Shown here one piece after another: positions 29,954 to 37,838 of a stretch of 64,000 nucleotides of DNA (positions are counted from its first letter, which is position 1; every line of letters begins with the position of its first letter). The translations under genes and the position numbers were made by a program. The DNA is from Nostoc sp. XA010. Its GTDB lineage: Bacteria; Cyanobacteriota; Cyanobacteriia; Cyanobacteriales; Nostocaceae. The notes under the pieces are model-generated. The model saw nothing but the letters and a program-made list of their open reading frames with translations. It had not been told where the DNA came from and did no database searches. The stretch spans positions 265,220 through 329,219 of the forward strand of contig NZ_JAIVFX010000004.1 in assembly GCF_020829625.1 (NCBI RefSeq), read 5' to 3'.

Positions 29954-31186
29954 GTGGCTGATGATGAACGCATAGTCAATGCACAACAGATAAATCCAAA
30001 AGACTTCTCGTGGAGATTATGGCCTGTTGTGCCACTCTACCCTTATGGCAGGCGGCAGACAATCCGCAAAGAAGTAGTAAAGGACACAGTTTGGAATTTT
30101 GACCAGATTCAGGGCATTTTCTACGTTGTTGTACCGATTCGCATGACTGTTGTTAAGCTCGAAGCCGGGGGTCTTCTCATCTATGCGCCTGTTGCACCAA
30201 CCCCAGAGTGCATCCGGCTTGTAAATGAGTTGGTGGCGGAACACGGTAATGTTAAGTACATTATTCTGCCGACTATCTCCGGCATAGAACATAAGGTATT
30301 CGTCGGGCCTTTCGCCAGATACTTTCCGACTGCACAGGTGTTTGTGGCTCCCCATCAGTGGAGTTTCCCGCTAAATCTCCCCCTTAGCTGGCTTGGTTTA
30401 CCACCGAAACGAACTCAAGTACTTCCAGAAGATAGTAGCAAAACACCCTTTGCTGACGAGTTTGATTATGCAATGCTGGGCCCCATTGAGCTTGGCCCTG
30501 GTAGGTTTGCAGAAGTTGCTTTTTTCCACAAGCGATCGCATACTCTTTTAGTAACAGATTCTGTACTTTCTATCTCAGAAGATCCACCTGCGATCGCACT
30601 TTTAGATCCATATCCCTTACTATTCCATGCTAAGGATGATGCTACTGATATTGTTGCAGATATTCAGGTAAATCGGCGTAAGGGATGGGGGCGTATCTCG
30701 TTGTTTGCTTTGTACTTTCAACCGAAGGCACTAGGTATACGTCAATGGAGTCAGGTGTTGCAAGATGCCTTGAAAGCAACAGAACGCTCAAAGAAAGCTT
30801 ATTTTGGATTATATCCCTTTAAATGGCATCCAGATTGGCAGCGATCGTTTGATGCTTTGCGAGGTGATGGGCGTTTGTTTGTCGCCCCAATTTTACAGAC
30901 GCTGATTCTCAACCGCGCACCGAAAGAAACCATTGACTGGGCTGATAAAGTTGCTAGTTGGGACTTCGAGTGGATTATTCCTTGCCACTTTGATTCACCG
31001 ATTAAAGCCGAGCCGCATCAGTTTCGCCAAGCTTTCTCTTTTTTAGAAAAGCAGCCTGCTGTCAGTGCGGGTTTGTTTAGCAGTAGTAGCTATCCCTTGC
31101 CAGAGGAGGATTTTAAACTACTTAAAGAAATCGATACAGGTTTAAATAAGTTTGGCATTGTGCCAGCAGCAAAGGAGAAAGTGTAG
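29954..31186 (+). CDS. DUF4336 domain protein (metallo-hydrolase-like)
   Basis: This 410-residue protein starts at GTG after GGAGGGG. It begins with a conserved WRLWPVVPLYPYGRRQTIRKEV region, then a beta-lactamase-like alpha/beta region (LLIYAPVAPTPECIRLVNEL, YIILPTISGIEHKVFVGPF, AEVAFFHKRSHTLLVTDSVL) and ends with WIIPCHFDSPIKA. DUF4336 proteins, found in cyanobacteria and plants, resemble metallo-beta-lactamase-fold enzymes but lack the standard HxHxDH motif; function unknown. No membrane segment is obvious. Confidence 0.8.
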   Translation: MADDERIVNAQQINPKDFSWRLWPVVPLYPYGRRQTIRKEVVKDTVWNFDQIQGIFYVVVPIRMTVVKLEAGGLLIYAPVAPTPECIRLVNELVAEHGNVKYIILPTISGIEHKVFVGPFARYFPTAQVFVAPHQWSFPLNLPLSWLGLPPKRTQVLPEDSSKTPFADEFDYAMLGPIELGPGRFAEVAFFHKRSHTLLVTDSVLSISEDPPAIALLDPYPLLFHAKDDATDIVADIQVNRRKGWGRISLFALYFQPKALGIRQWSQVLQDALKATERSKKAYFGLYPFKWHPDWQRSFDALRGDGRLFVAPILQTLILNRAPKETIDWADKVASWDFEWIIPCHFDSPIKAEPHQFRQAFSFLEKQPAVSAGLFSSSSYPLPEEDFKLLKEIDTGLNKFGIVPAAKEKV

Positions 31187-31558
31187 GAGAAGCAATATCG
31201 CGTTCTTTTTTGGATGCAGTATAGTTTTGACCTCACTTCCATTCCTCTCTCCTTTTAGGAGAGAGGCTTTGAGTCTTACTCCCCAACGCTAGAAGGGAAG
31301 GGGTTGCGGGTTAGGTCTGTATTAGACTCAACTGCAAACACAGATAATCTCATATTAAACATCTCCGAAAATCAATGTAGAGACGTTGCATTACAACGTC
31401 TCTACAAGGGTTTCAGGTAACGCATAATTAATTTCTGGAGATGTCTATTGAAACCACCTGCGATTCGGTTATATAAATCTGCGAGTATCAACCCATAGCA
31501 GCCTATGGGCGCTATGTGGAAAATCCACTGAGTGTTTGCTGAAACGGATTCTTGAGTC
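31187..31558. other. Convergent spacer with a 13-bp palindrome
   Basis: Holds a perfect inverted repeat TGTAGAGACGTTG / CAACGTCTCTACA (31376-31388, 31394-31406; loop CATTA), a common dispersed palindrome type in Nostoc, plus a short pyrimidine-rich hairpin near 31238-31262. No gene seen. Confidence 0.5.
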
Positions 31559-32899
31559 TTAACGTTTAATTCCCTTAAAACGTTCTTGCGCCGCCTGAAA
31601 CGCTTCTTGCATCACCAATTGAATTTTCTGGGGATCGGGTTTCTTACCTCCCATTAAATCACCAAAGTAAACGCAGGCTGCTTCCCCTAGTGCCCAGGTG
31701 TAGGCGGCTGCCCAAGAGGCTGCGATCGCACTACCAAAACCTGGTATAAATTTAATTAATTCCCGTGCAATTGCCTGTGCTAAAAAACCACCTGCGATCG
31801 CACTCACAACACCTCCCGCCTGAGATGGAGTAACTGTCTGCCCATATAATTTACCCAACAATCCCACCATTGATACTTGCAAGGCAGTGAGTACTGGCAT
31901 TGTAGCAAATGGCAAAGGTACAGCCGCAAGAGTGGCAGACATAATCGAAAATGGCAAAATATAACGGCGTGCAGCATCTCGGTAAAGATTACCAAGTTGC
32001 TTCCCAGCTTCTTCTTGATCTAATAGTTGATAAATCGCCTGCGCTTCTGCTTCTGGGAGTAGTTCTGCTAAGGAATCTCGCAGTGCTTCTAAGCCATAAA
32101 ATACCGGATTATAGCCATCTTCTTCTAGGGTAAAGTCAATGAGTACAGAGCGATCGCTTATTCCTGCAAAGGCTTGCTGGATTGCGGTAAATGCGCGGTT
32201 AACTTCCTGATAATCTGGTGGATAAACAGGATGATCGACGGTATCGAGAGGATAAACCTCATGCAAGCAAGTAACTACTAGCAAACAGGGAATATTTGGA
32301 TACTGCTGGCGCAACTGTTTAGCAATTTGTCGTAGCGTGTCAGTTGCAAAATCATTAATTTTGACGGTGAGAAGGAGGATTCTAGCAGAACGAGTTTCTT
32401 TTTTTAAATCGCCAACTAACTCCTGAATGATTAATTGAGTATCTTGTTTAACATCACCAAGTCCCACCGTATCAGTAAAAATTAGTAACGGCAGGTCATT
32501 GGAAGGATAAGCATAGCGCTCTGTATGTTGGGTGTGAGGACGAAATCCTTGACCGACAATTTCGGCAGAAACTCCCGTCAATCCCCGGACAATTGAACTT
32601 TTTCCAGCTTGGGGTTTACCAATTAGGAGGGCTTCTGTGGTTGGCAGTTCGGCTCGAACTTTCTCTAAAATCTCTGCAACCTGAGTTTCGCTCACACTAA
32701 ACCATCCAACAAGCGTCTGTGCCACTTGTTCTACGGGTAAGAGTTGCGTTAGATGTGTTGTTGCTTTGTTCCAGACACCACCAATACGGTTTGTCCACGA
32801 ATTATCGACCGGCTTGGTAGTTGCTCCATCAGTCGGTTCAGTCAATTGCTGAGAATCAGTTGACGGTGAGTCAGCATCACGTTGCTCAGTCATTTCCAT
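31559..32899 (-). CDS. GTPase with DUF697-like membrane domain
   Basis: The protein has 446 residues. The G domain has G1 GKPQAGKS (94-101), G3 DTVGLGD (144-150), and a strand LLVVTCLHEVY where G4 (NKxD) would be, so the guanine-specificity motif is atypical. The C-terminal third contains two to three hydrophobic helices (FSIMSATLAAVPLPFATMPV, GGVVSAIAGGFLAQAIA, FGSAIAASWAAAYTWALG), as in DUF697/YcjF-type membrane GTPases. It may remodel or sense membranes. A paralogous GTPase is encoded at 42519-44072. Confidence 0.82.
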   Translation of the reverse strand: MEMTEQRDADSPSTDSQQLTEPTDGATTKPVDNSWTNRIGGVWNKATTHLTQLLPVEQVAQTLVGWFSVSETQVAEILEKVRAELPTTEALLIGKPQAGKSSIVRGLTGVSAEIVGQGFRPHTQHTERYAYPSNDLPLLIFTDTVGLGDVKQDTQLIIQELVGDLKKETRSARILLLTVKINDFATDTLRQIAKQLRQQYPNIPCLLVVTCLHEVYPLDTVDHPVYPPDYQEVNRAFTAIQQAFAGISDRSVLIDFTLEEDGYNPVFYGLEALRDSLAELLPEAEAQAIYQLLDQEEAGKQLGNLYRDAARRYILPFSIMSATLAAVPLPFATMPVLTALQVSMVGLLGKLYGQTVTPSQAGGVVSAIAGGFLAQAIARELIKFIPGFGSAIAASWAAAYTWALGEAACVYFGDLMGGKKPDPQKIQLVMQEAFQAAQERFKGIKR

Positions 32900-33170
32900 C
32901 TAAACGTAGAAGACCCTTTTACTCATCTTATAGCGATTCTCAAAGGGATAACCAGTATCGTTAGTAGTGTATCAACTTGGGCGAGCGCGTTTTGGAGGTA
33001 GCGGTGTCTCACAATCCTAAAGGAACCGTCGCCATAGAAAAACGTAGCAAGGGACTTCCAACTAAAAAAATAATCAATCGTTTTGGAAGGGAGGGGGAGA
33101 AAAAATTGGATAGTGACGTTGGATGTAGGAATTAAGTAATTTAATTCTTGGATGTCCCCAAGGCAAATTT

Positions 33171-33332
33171 ATTGTTTCGGCTGACAATGCGATTGTATCG
33201 GCTGACAATGCCATTGTTTTGGCTGACAATGCGATTGTGACGGCTGACAATGCGATTGTTTCGACCGACAATGCCATTGTTTCGGCTGACAATGCGATTG
33301 TGACGGCTGACAATGCCATTGTTTTGGCTGAT
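33171..33332. repeat. Tandem 21-bp repeat, seven units plus a partial
   Basis: Units start at 33171, 33192, 33213, 33234, 33255, 33276 and 33297, with a partial at 33318. Consensus ATTGT(nnn)GGCTGACAATGC(G/C); most variation is in the three bases after ATTGT. Closely related to the array at 49073-49232. An open minus-strand frame (ALSAxTI heptads) exists only because 21 is a multiple of three. Confidence 0.85.
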
Positions 33333-33420
33333 ACCATGTCCGAATAATTAGTTATGATTTCCACAGTCATTGCACGCCACCCCCAGCCCCTCCCCGCAAG
33401 CCTACGGTGTATACACAAAT

Positions 33421-33534
33421 CAAATTACCCCCCTTAATCCCCCCTTTCTAAGGGGGGAAAAAGAAATCTAGTTCCCTCCCCCTTAGAAAAGGGGGAAACA
33501 GAAATCCAGTTCCCTCCCCTTTACAAGGGGAGGG
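33421..33534. repeat. C/G-run dispersed repeat
   Basis: Alternating runs such as CCCCCCTTTCTAAGGGGGG and CCCTCCCCTTTACAAGGGG form several stacked hairpins. It abuts the truncation point of the ParE-like toxin fragment, suggesting its insertion caused the loss of that gene's 3' part. Confidence 0.55.
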
Positions 33535-33639
33535 TTAGGGTGGGGTAAAACCCTGTGCTAATTCAACTCGACGCTCTGCGTAAAACTTGACTGCTTCACC
33601 GTATTCAATTAATGCTGCTGGATGAAAGACGTATTTCAT
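33535..33639 (-). pseudogene. ParE/RelE-family toxin, N-terminal fragment
   Basis: 34 residues from the ATG at 33639: MKYVFHPAALIEYGEAVKFY then AERRVELAQ, the start of a RelE/ParE-superfamily toxin (usual length about 95). It then runs into GFTPP and a stop formed by the adjacent C/G-run repeat. The ATG overlaps the TGA of the antitoxin relic upstream (ATGA), the normal arrangement for this module. Confidence 0.75.
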
Positions 33640-33875
33640 TGCTCCAAAATTTGTCTCACCCTAGCTAAGGCTTCCTCTCCAGGAATGGGTTCAATTGCAC
33701 CACTGCGAACTTCATTTCTACGCTTCTTGGCTTCATTTGTCCACAGTGTTTAAAGTGTTTCGTCTACATCAAATTCAAGACTTTCAACCAGCTTTTCTGC
33801 CAACAATGCTCTCACTGCACTGGGCAAAGCTAAGGCTTCTTTCATGACTTGCTCAACAGAAGTTTTTTTCTCCAA
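33636..33875 (-). pseudogene. Addiction-module antitoxin pseudogene (Unstab_antitox type)
   Basis: Reads SVEQVMKEALALPSAVRAL, LAEKLVESLEFDVDETL, then TAA (complement of 33750-33752), then TLWTNEAKKRRNEVRSGAIE and PIPGEEALARVRQILEQ. This is the full pattern of the about 75-residue putative addiction module component family, interrupted by one nonsense codon. No standard ATG remains at the expected start; a TTG at 33875 is possible. It precedes a truncated ParE-like toxin, so the entire module is dead. Confidence 0.78.
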
Positions 33876-33899
33876 CGAAACACACCGTATGTACCAAAA

Positions 33900-33940
33900 A
33901 ACAATGACAAATGACAAATGACCAATGACCAATGACTAAT
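33900..33940. repeat. Heptanucleotide repeat (TGACAAA type)
   Basis: Five consecutive 7-base units (variants of ATGACAA / ATGACCA), a short tandem repeat of the kind common in heterocystous cyanobacteria. It runs up to the kinase gene's stop codon. Confidence 0.7.
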
Positions 33941-36584
33941 CTATCAAATCAACGATCGCCTTCAGCAATACATCTGGATCTACTGGTTTAGAAATATGCA
34001 TTTGGAATCCTGCTGCTAATGCTTGCTGCTGATTCATTTCGCCTGCATAAGCCGTCAGAGCGATCGCTGGTACGTTTCCCCCTTGTTGGGGCGATCGCGA
34101 TCGCACTTCACGCATCAGCATATAACCGTCTGTCTTTGGCATTCCAATATCGCTAATTAAAATATCTGGTACTGACTCAAACAGCGCTTCTAATGCTTCC
34201 TGTGCTGAAGATACGGCGGTTACTTGTACACCGTAGTCTTGCAAAATAAAGGTAATTAAGTCGCGGATATCTGGTTCATCGTCCACAACCAAAACTTGAG
34301 TATTGGAAAGGAGCGGGGATTCAGGTTCACAATCTAAAGACTCATTCTCTTGACGCGTCATCTGTTCACTTCTAACTAAAAGCGGTAGTTCAACAGTGAA
34401 AGTAGTACCCAATCCTTCTCCAGGACTTTCGGCTTGAACTTTTCCCCCATGCATCTCTACAACCTTACGCACGATCGCTAATCCTAAACCTAATCCACCA
34501 AAGGCCCGCGTAGTTGTGCTATCAGCTTGGCGAAAGTAATCGAACACATAAGGCAAAAACTCTGGGCTAATTCCCTTACCTGTATCGCTGACCTGAATTT
34601 GAGCTTGGTTGCCAACTTCCATGAGCCGAATTTCTACCCTTCCCCCTGCTGGTGTAAATTTTACCGCATTGGAAAGTAGATTCCACACAACTTGCACAAG
34701 CCGATTTGGGTCGCCCATGACTTGTCCCAAAGTGGGATCAAATATCGTCTGAATTTGAATCGACTTAGCTTGTGCTGCGAGTTGTACTGTCTCTAGTGCG
34801 GTTTCAACTACCATTACCAAGTTCACTGGACAGACATTCAAGTTTAATTTTCCTTGGAGAATGGTAGACACATCCAACAAATCTTCAATTAGCTGGGTTT
34901 GTAACTTGGCGTTGCGTTCAATGGTTTCCAAGGCATGCTTAGTGGTTTTTTCATCGAAATTACGAGTTCGCAACATTTTCGACCACCCCAGAACAGAGTT
35001 GAGTGGGGTTCGCAGTTCATGGGAGAGAACCGCCAGAAATTCATCTTTGAGTGTGTTGGCAATTTCTGCTTCTTTGCGTGCTTTCATTTCTCGTTCGAGG
35101 AGGTGATCGCATTCTTTCTCAACTGATTTGCGATCGGTAATATCCAGTACAAAAGCAACACCATTATCCTTGGAGTCATTTAGCAAAGCTACCCCCAAAA
35201 CAATTGGGACTCGTTTCCCGTCCCGCTGGAGATATTCTTTCTCATAAATTCTGGAAACTCCAGTGGTTTGCACTTCCAAAAGGGCGCGATCGTCTAAATC
35301 TTTATATTCAATAGGAGTAAGTTCTCTCCAATTAATTTTACCCAAACTGGCAAACTCATCACGAGTGTAGCCAACTGACTGGAGAAAGGCATCATTGGCA
35401 TCAATAATAAAGCCATCCACATTCCAAAAAGCAACCCCGATTAGGTTGGATTCAAACAAACGCCGAAATCTGGCTTCACTTTCGCGTAATGATTTTTCTG
35501 CCCGTTTGTGTTCGGTAATATCACGAGAAACTGTAATTACGCCTTCAATATTTTGGTGGGAATTCCGTAATGGTGTGAGGATGTATTCATAATAATGCAC
35601 ACCATCAGCAGTAACATATTTAGACTCATCCTTGATTGGCTGCCCAGTTTTCATTACAGCTTGTCGTTGATTATCTACCTGTTCTATAAGGTTTGCGGGT
35701 ACATCCAGGTCTTGCAAAGTTTTTCCGACAAGATCCTGGGGCTTAAAGCCTAATACCGTAGCTGCATCATGACTGACATACTGATAGCAACCTTTGCCAT
35801 CAAAGATGTAAATGTGATCGACTGAGGCGGTGAGAATAGCATTTAAAATATTTGCCTGTTCTTGCACTTGGGTTGTGAGTTCACGACTACTTTCTACTGC
35901 TTGCTTGCAGACAGTAGTTTCCATACAAACGCCGATCATTCGCACCGCTTGTCCGCGATCGTCGTAGATAAATTTTCCCTTAGCAGAAATCCAATGTACA
36001 CTTTGGTCTGATCGCACTATGCGAAATTCATCGTTGTAGTCAGACTTTTGTTCTAAAGCGTGGGCGATCCCTTGCATTACAGATTGCCTATCTTCAGGAT
36101 AAACGCACTTCTGAAACGTTTCGTAAGGACCATCAAAACTACCTGGAAGCACACCAAAAAGCAATTCATAATTTTCAGACCAAATTACTTTATTGGTAAC
36201 AACATTCCAATCCCACAAGCCCATCTGGGAAACCTCTAGAGCTAGCCTGAGCCGTTCTTCACTCTCCCTCAGCAACGCTTCTACCTGCTGTCGTCCTGCA
36301 ATTTCTTGTTGGAGTTGTTCTAAAGTTACTGCCACATCTATTGGCACATTCAAGGCTGTGGATGTCTTTTGTTCAAAATGCTGCTTGATCTCATATTCAA
36401 CAGCTTGAATATGGGGATATTCTAGTGCAAGCGCCAGTTTTTTTTCTAGCTCTATTACTTGCTCCTCAAGGGCTGCTTGCCTTTGCTGATAAAATATTTC
36501 TGATTGCTCTAACTCAGCTACACGCTGCCGCAGAGCTACTAATTCATCAGTGACTTTAAAGTTAATTTTATCAACATTTGGCAT
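33936..36584 (-). CDS. Hybrid sensor histidine kinase (PAS x3, HisKA, HATPase, receiver)
   Basis: The protein has 882 residues from the ATG at 36584; a GTG three codons upstream is possible. An N-terminal coiled coil (about 15-115) is followed by three PAS/PAC units (about 115-235, 245-365, 375-490), a linker helix, HisKA with phosphoacceptor His near 522 (LSHELRTPL), a HATPase domain (NLLSNAVKFTP, DTGKGISPE, GGLGLGLAIV) and a C-terminal receiver with Asp in LISDIGMP. No transmembrane helix, so it is a cytosolic sensor; the PAS ligand is unknown. The receiver closely resembles the orphan regulator at 13304-13717. Confidence 0.95.
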   Translation of the reverse strand: MPNVDKINFKVTDELVALRQRVAELEQSEIFYQQRQAALEEQVIELEKKLALALEYPHIQAVEYEIKQHFEQKTSTALNVPIDVAVTLEQLQQEIAGRQQVEALLRESEERLRLALEVSQMGLWDWNVVTNKVIWSENYELLFGVLPGSFDGPYETFQKCVYPEDRQSVMQGIAHALEQKSDYNDEFRIVRSDQSVHWISAKGKFIYDDRGQAVRMIGVCMETTVCKQAVESSRELTTQVQEQANILNAILTASVDHIYIFDGKGCYQYVSHDAATVLGFKPQDLVGKTLQDLDVPANLIEQVDNQRQAVMKTGQPIKDESKYVTADGVHYYEYILTPLRNSHQNIEGVITVSRDITEHKRAEKSLRESEARFRRLFESNLIGVAFWNVDGFIIDANDAFLQSVGYTRDEFASLGKINWRELTPIEYKDLDDRALLEVQTTGVSRIYEKEYLQRDGKRVPIVLGVALLNDSKDNGVAFVLDITDRKSVEKECDHLLEREMKARKEAEIANTLKDEFLAVLSHELRTPLNSVLGWSKMLRTRNFDEKTTKHALETIERNAKLQTQLIEDLLDVSTILQGKLNLNVCPVNLVMVVETALETVQLAAQAKSIQIQTIFDPTLGQVMGDPNRLVQVVWNLLSNAVKFTPAGGRVEIRLMEVGNQAQIQVSDTGKGISPEFLPYVFDYFRQADSTTTRAFGGLGLGLAIVRKVVEMHGGKVQAESPGEGLGTTFTVELPLLVRSEQMTRQENESLDCEPESPLLSNTQVLVVDDEPDIRDLITFILQDYGVQVTAVSSAQEALEALFESVPDILISDIGMPKTDGYMLMREVRSRSPQQGGNVPAIALTAYAGEMNQQQALAAGFQMHISKPVDPDVLLKAIVDLID

Positions 36585-36648
36585 CTTGCACACCGTTTAT
36601 AACTAAATACCGATTTGAAGAGTAGGCATCCCCTAGTACCGCATGGCG

Positions 36649-36680
36649 CAAGTCAAAAGTCAAAAGTCAAAAGTCAAAAA
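36649..36680. repeat. Heptanucleotide repeat (AAGTCAA type)
   Basis: Four consecutive units of AGTCAAA upstream of the histidine kinase gene. Typical short tandem repeat with no coding content. Confidence 0.75.
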
Positions 36681-36873
36681 GCTATATAGGGCAGACTTTT
36701 TGGCGATTTGGAATGGGTGGTTTATTTACGCCTTACTGTACTAGCTTTAACAGTATCGATTTTTAAGCTAAAAAATGTAATCCGTCAAAAGACGCATAAG
36801 ATTTTAACCGAAATACACCTTCTGAAGTTAAGAGCTTTCTCTAACGACAAGACACTTTGCATCCAATAATGAA

Positions 36874-37575
36874 TTATCTCTTCAAACGCATAAAACCCGC
36901 ACCAATCAATATTGCCACAACCTGTCCCCAAAAGACACCACCCGATTGGTTTACGCCAACAGGGGGAATATTTAAACTGCCGATGCCATAAAATAATTGT
37001 TGCATAAACCACCAAAATAGATAGAAAAAAGCTGGAAGTTGAATTGGAATATACAAGATTATTAGCGGCAAAATTGTGTCAATTTTAGCTTTAGGAAACT
37101 TGATAATATATGCTCCTAAAACAGATGCGATCGCGCCATTGCTCCCAATCAGTGGTACTGTCAAACTTGGTTCAGCCAGAATTTGCACACAAGAAGCGAT
37201 CGCGCCAGCAGCCAGATACAATCCGAGATAGCGTCTATGCCCCAGAATATTTTCGACAGTCTTACCAAAAACCCATAAGAATAATAGATTTCCCAATATT
37301 TGACTAAAACTGCCATGTAGGAATATTGCAACAAATAGTGAAAATGTTCGCCAAATTACAATTATCCAAGCAGGAGAGATATTGTAAACGAATGCATTTG
37401 TAATTGCCCCACTAATCTGGGCTGGAACTACACCCCAAATATTGATAAAATAACCTAATCCACCACTAAATTCTAGTTGAAGCTCCCATAAAAATACGGC
37501 AACATTAATGCCAATCAGCCAGTAATTAATAATCGGTTTATTCCGACAACGAATATTATCACCAATAGGAATCAT
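36874..37575 (-). CDS. Rhomboid-family membrane protein lacking the catalytic Ser and His
   Basis: This 233-residue protein has six predicted transmembrane segments and clear rhomboid features: YWLIGINVAVFLWEL, HGSFSQILGNLLFLWVFG, and the helix region PLIGSNGAIASVLGAY. In active rhomboids the latter is GxSGA; here it reads G144-S-N-G-A, with Asn146 at the nucleophile position. The helix-6 histidine (family WAHxGG) reads FWGQVV, with Gln218. Both members of the Ser-His dyad appear replaced, so it is probably a pseudoprotease binding membrane clients without cleaving them. The fold assignment is firm; loss of activity is inferred. Confidence 0.85.
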   Translation of the reverse strand: MIPIGDNIRCRNKPIINYWLIGINVAVFLWELQLEFSGGLGYFINIWGVVPAQISGAITNAFVYNISPAWIIVIWRTFSLFVAIFLHGSFSQILGNLLFLWVFGKTVENILGHRRYLGLYLAAGAIASCVQILAEPSLTVPLIGSNGAIASVLGAYIIKFPKAKIDTILPLIILYIPIQLPAFFYLFWWFMQQLFYGIGSLNIPPVGVNQSGGVFWGQVVAILIGAGFMRLKR

Positions 37576-37600
37576 ATAAATTAGTCATTAGTTATTAGTT

Positions 37601-37702
37601 ATACGTTTCTTTGTGAAGCTGCATATATTTACCCCCCGGCTACGCCGTCCCCCCGATGTGTTGGGGGGACTGATTATGTGCATCTTCATACAGAATTGGT
37701 AT
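37601..37702 (-). repeat. MITE-like element, family B copy 2
   Basis: Inverted copy of the 102-bp element at 8733-8834: begins ATACGTTTCTTTGTGAAGC and ends CTTCATACAGAATTGGTAT. A CCTGCCTCC-type simple repeat follows at about 37718-37790. Confidence 0.7.
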
Positions 37703-37838
37703 TATTACTTATTCTCCCCCTGCCTCCTCTGCCTCCTCTGCCTCCCCTGCCTCCCCTGCTCCCCCTGCCTCCCCTACTCTCCCTTAACGTGTGGCAAGAT
37801 TGAAATCAGATCGCATCGCACTTAACTAGGCAAACGAG

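Noticed and set aside
33074..33418. A 114-codon minus-strand frame of ALSAxTI heptads
   Set aside because: It is open only because the 21-bp tandem repeat has a period divisible by three; no start context, family or flanking coding sequence supports it.
37613..37825. 70-codon plus-strand frame
   Set aside because: It lies over the palindromic repeat and a CCTGCCTCC run; composition is Cys/Leu/Pro-rich and unlike a protein.
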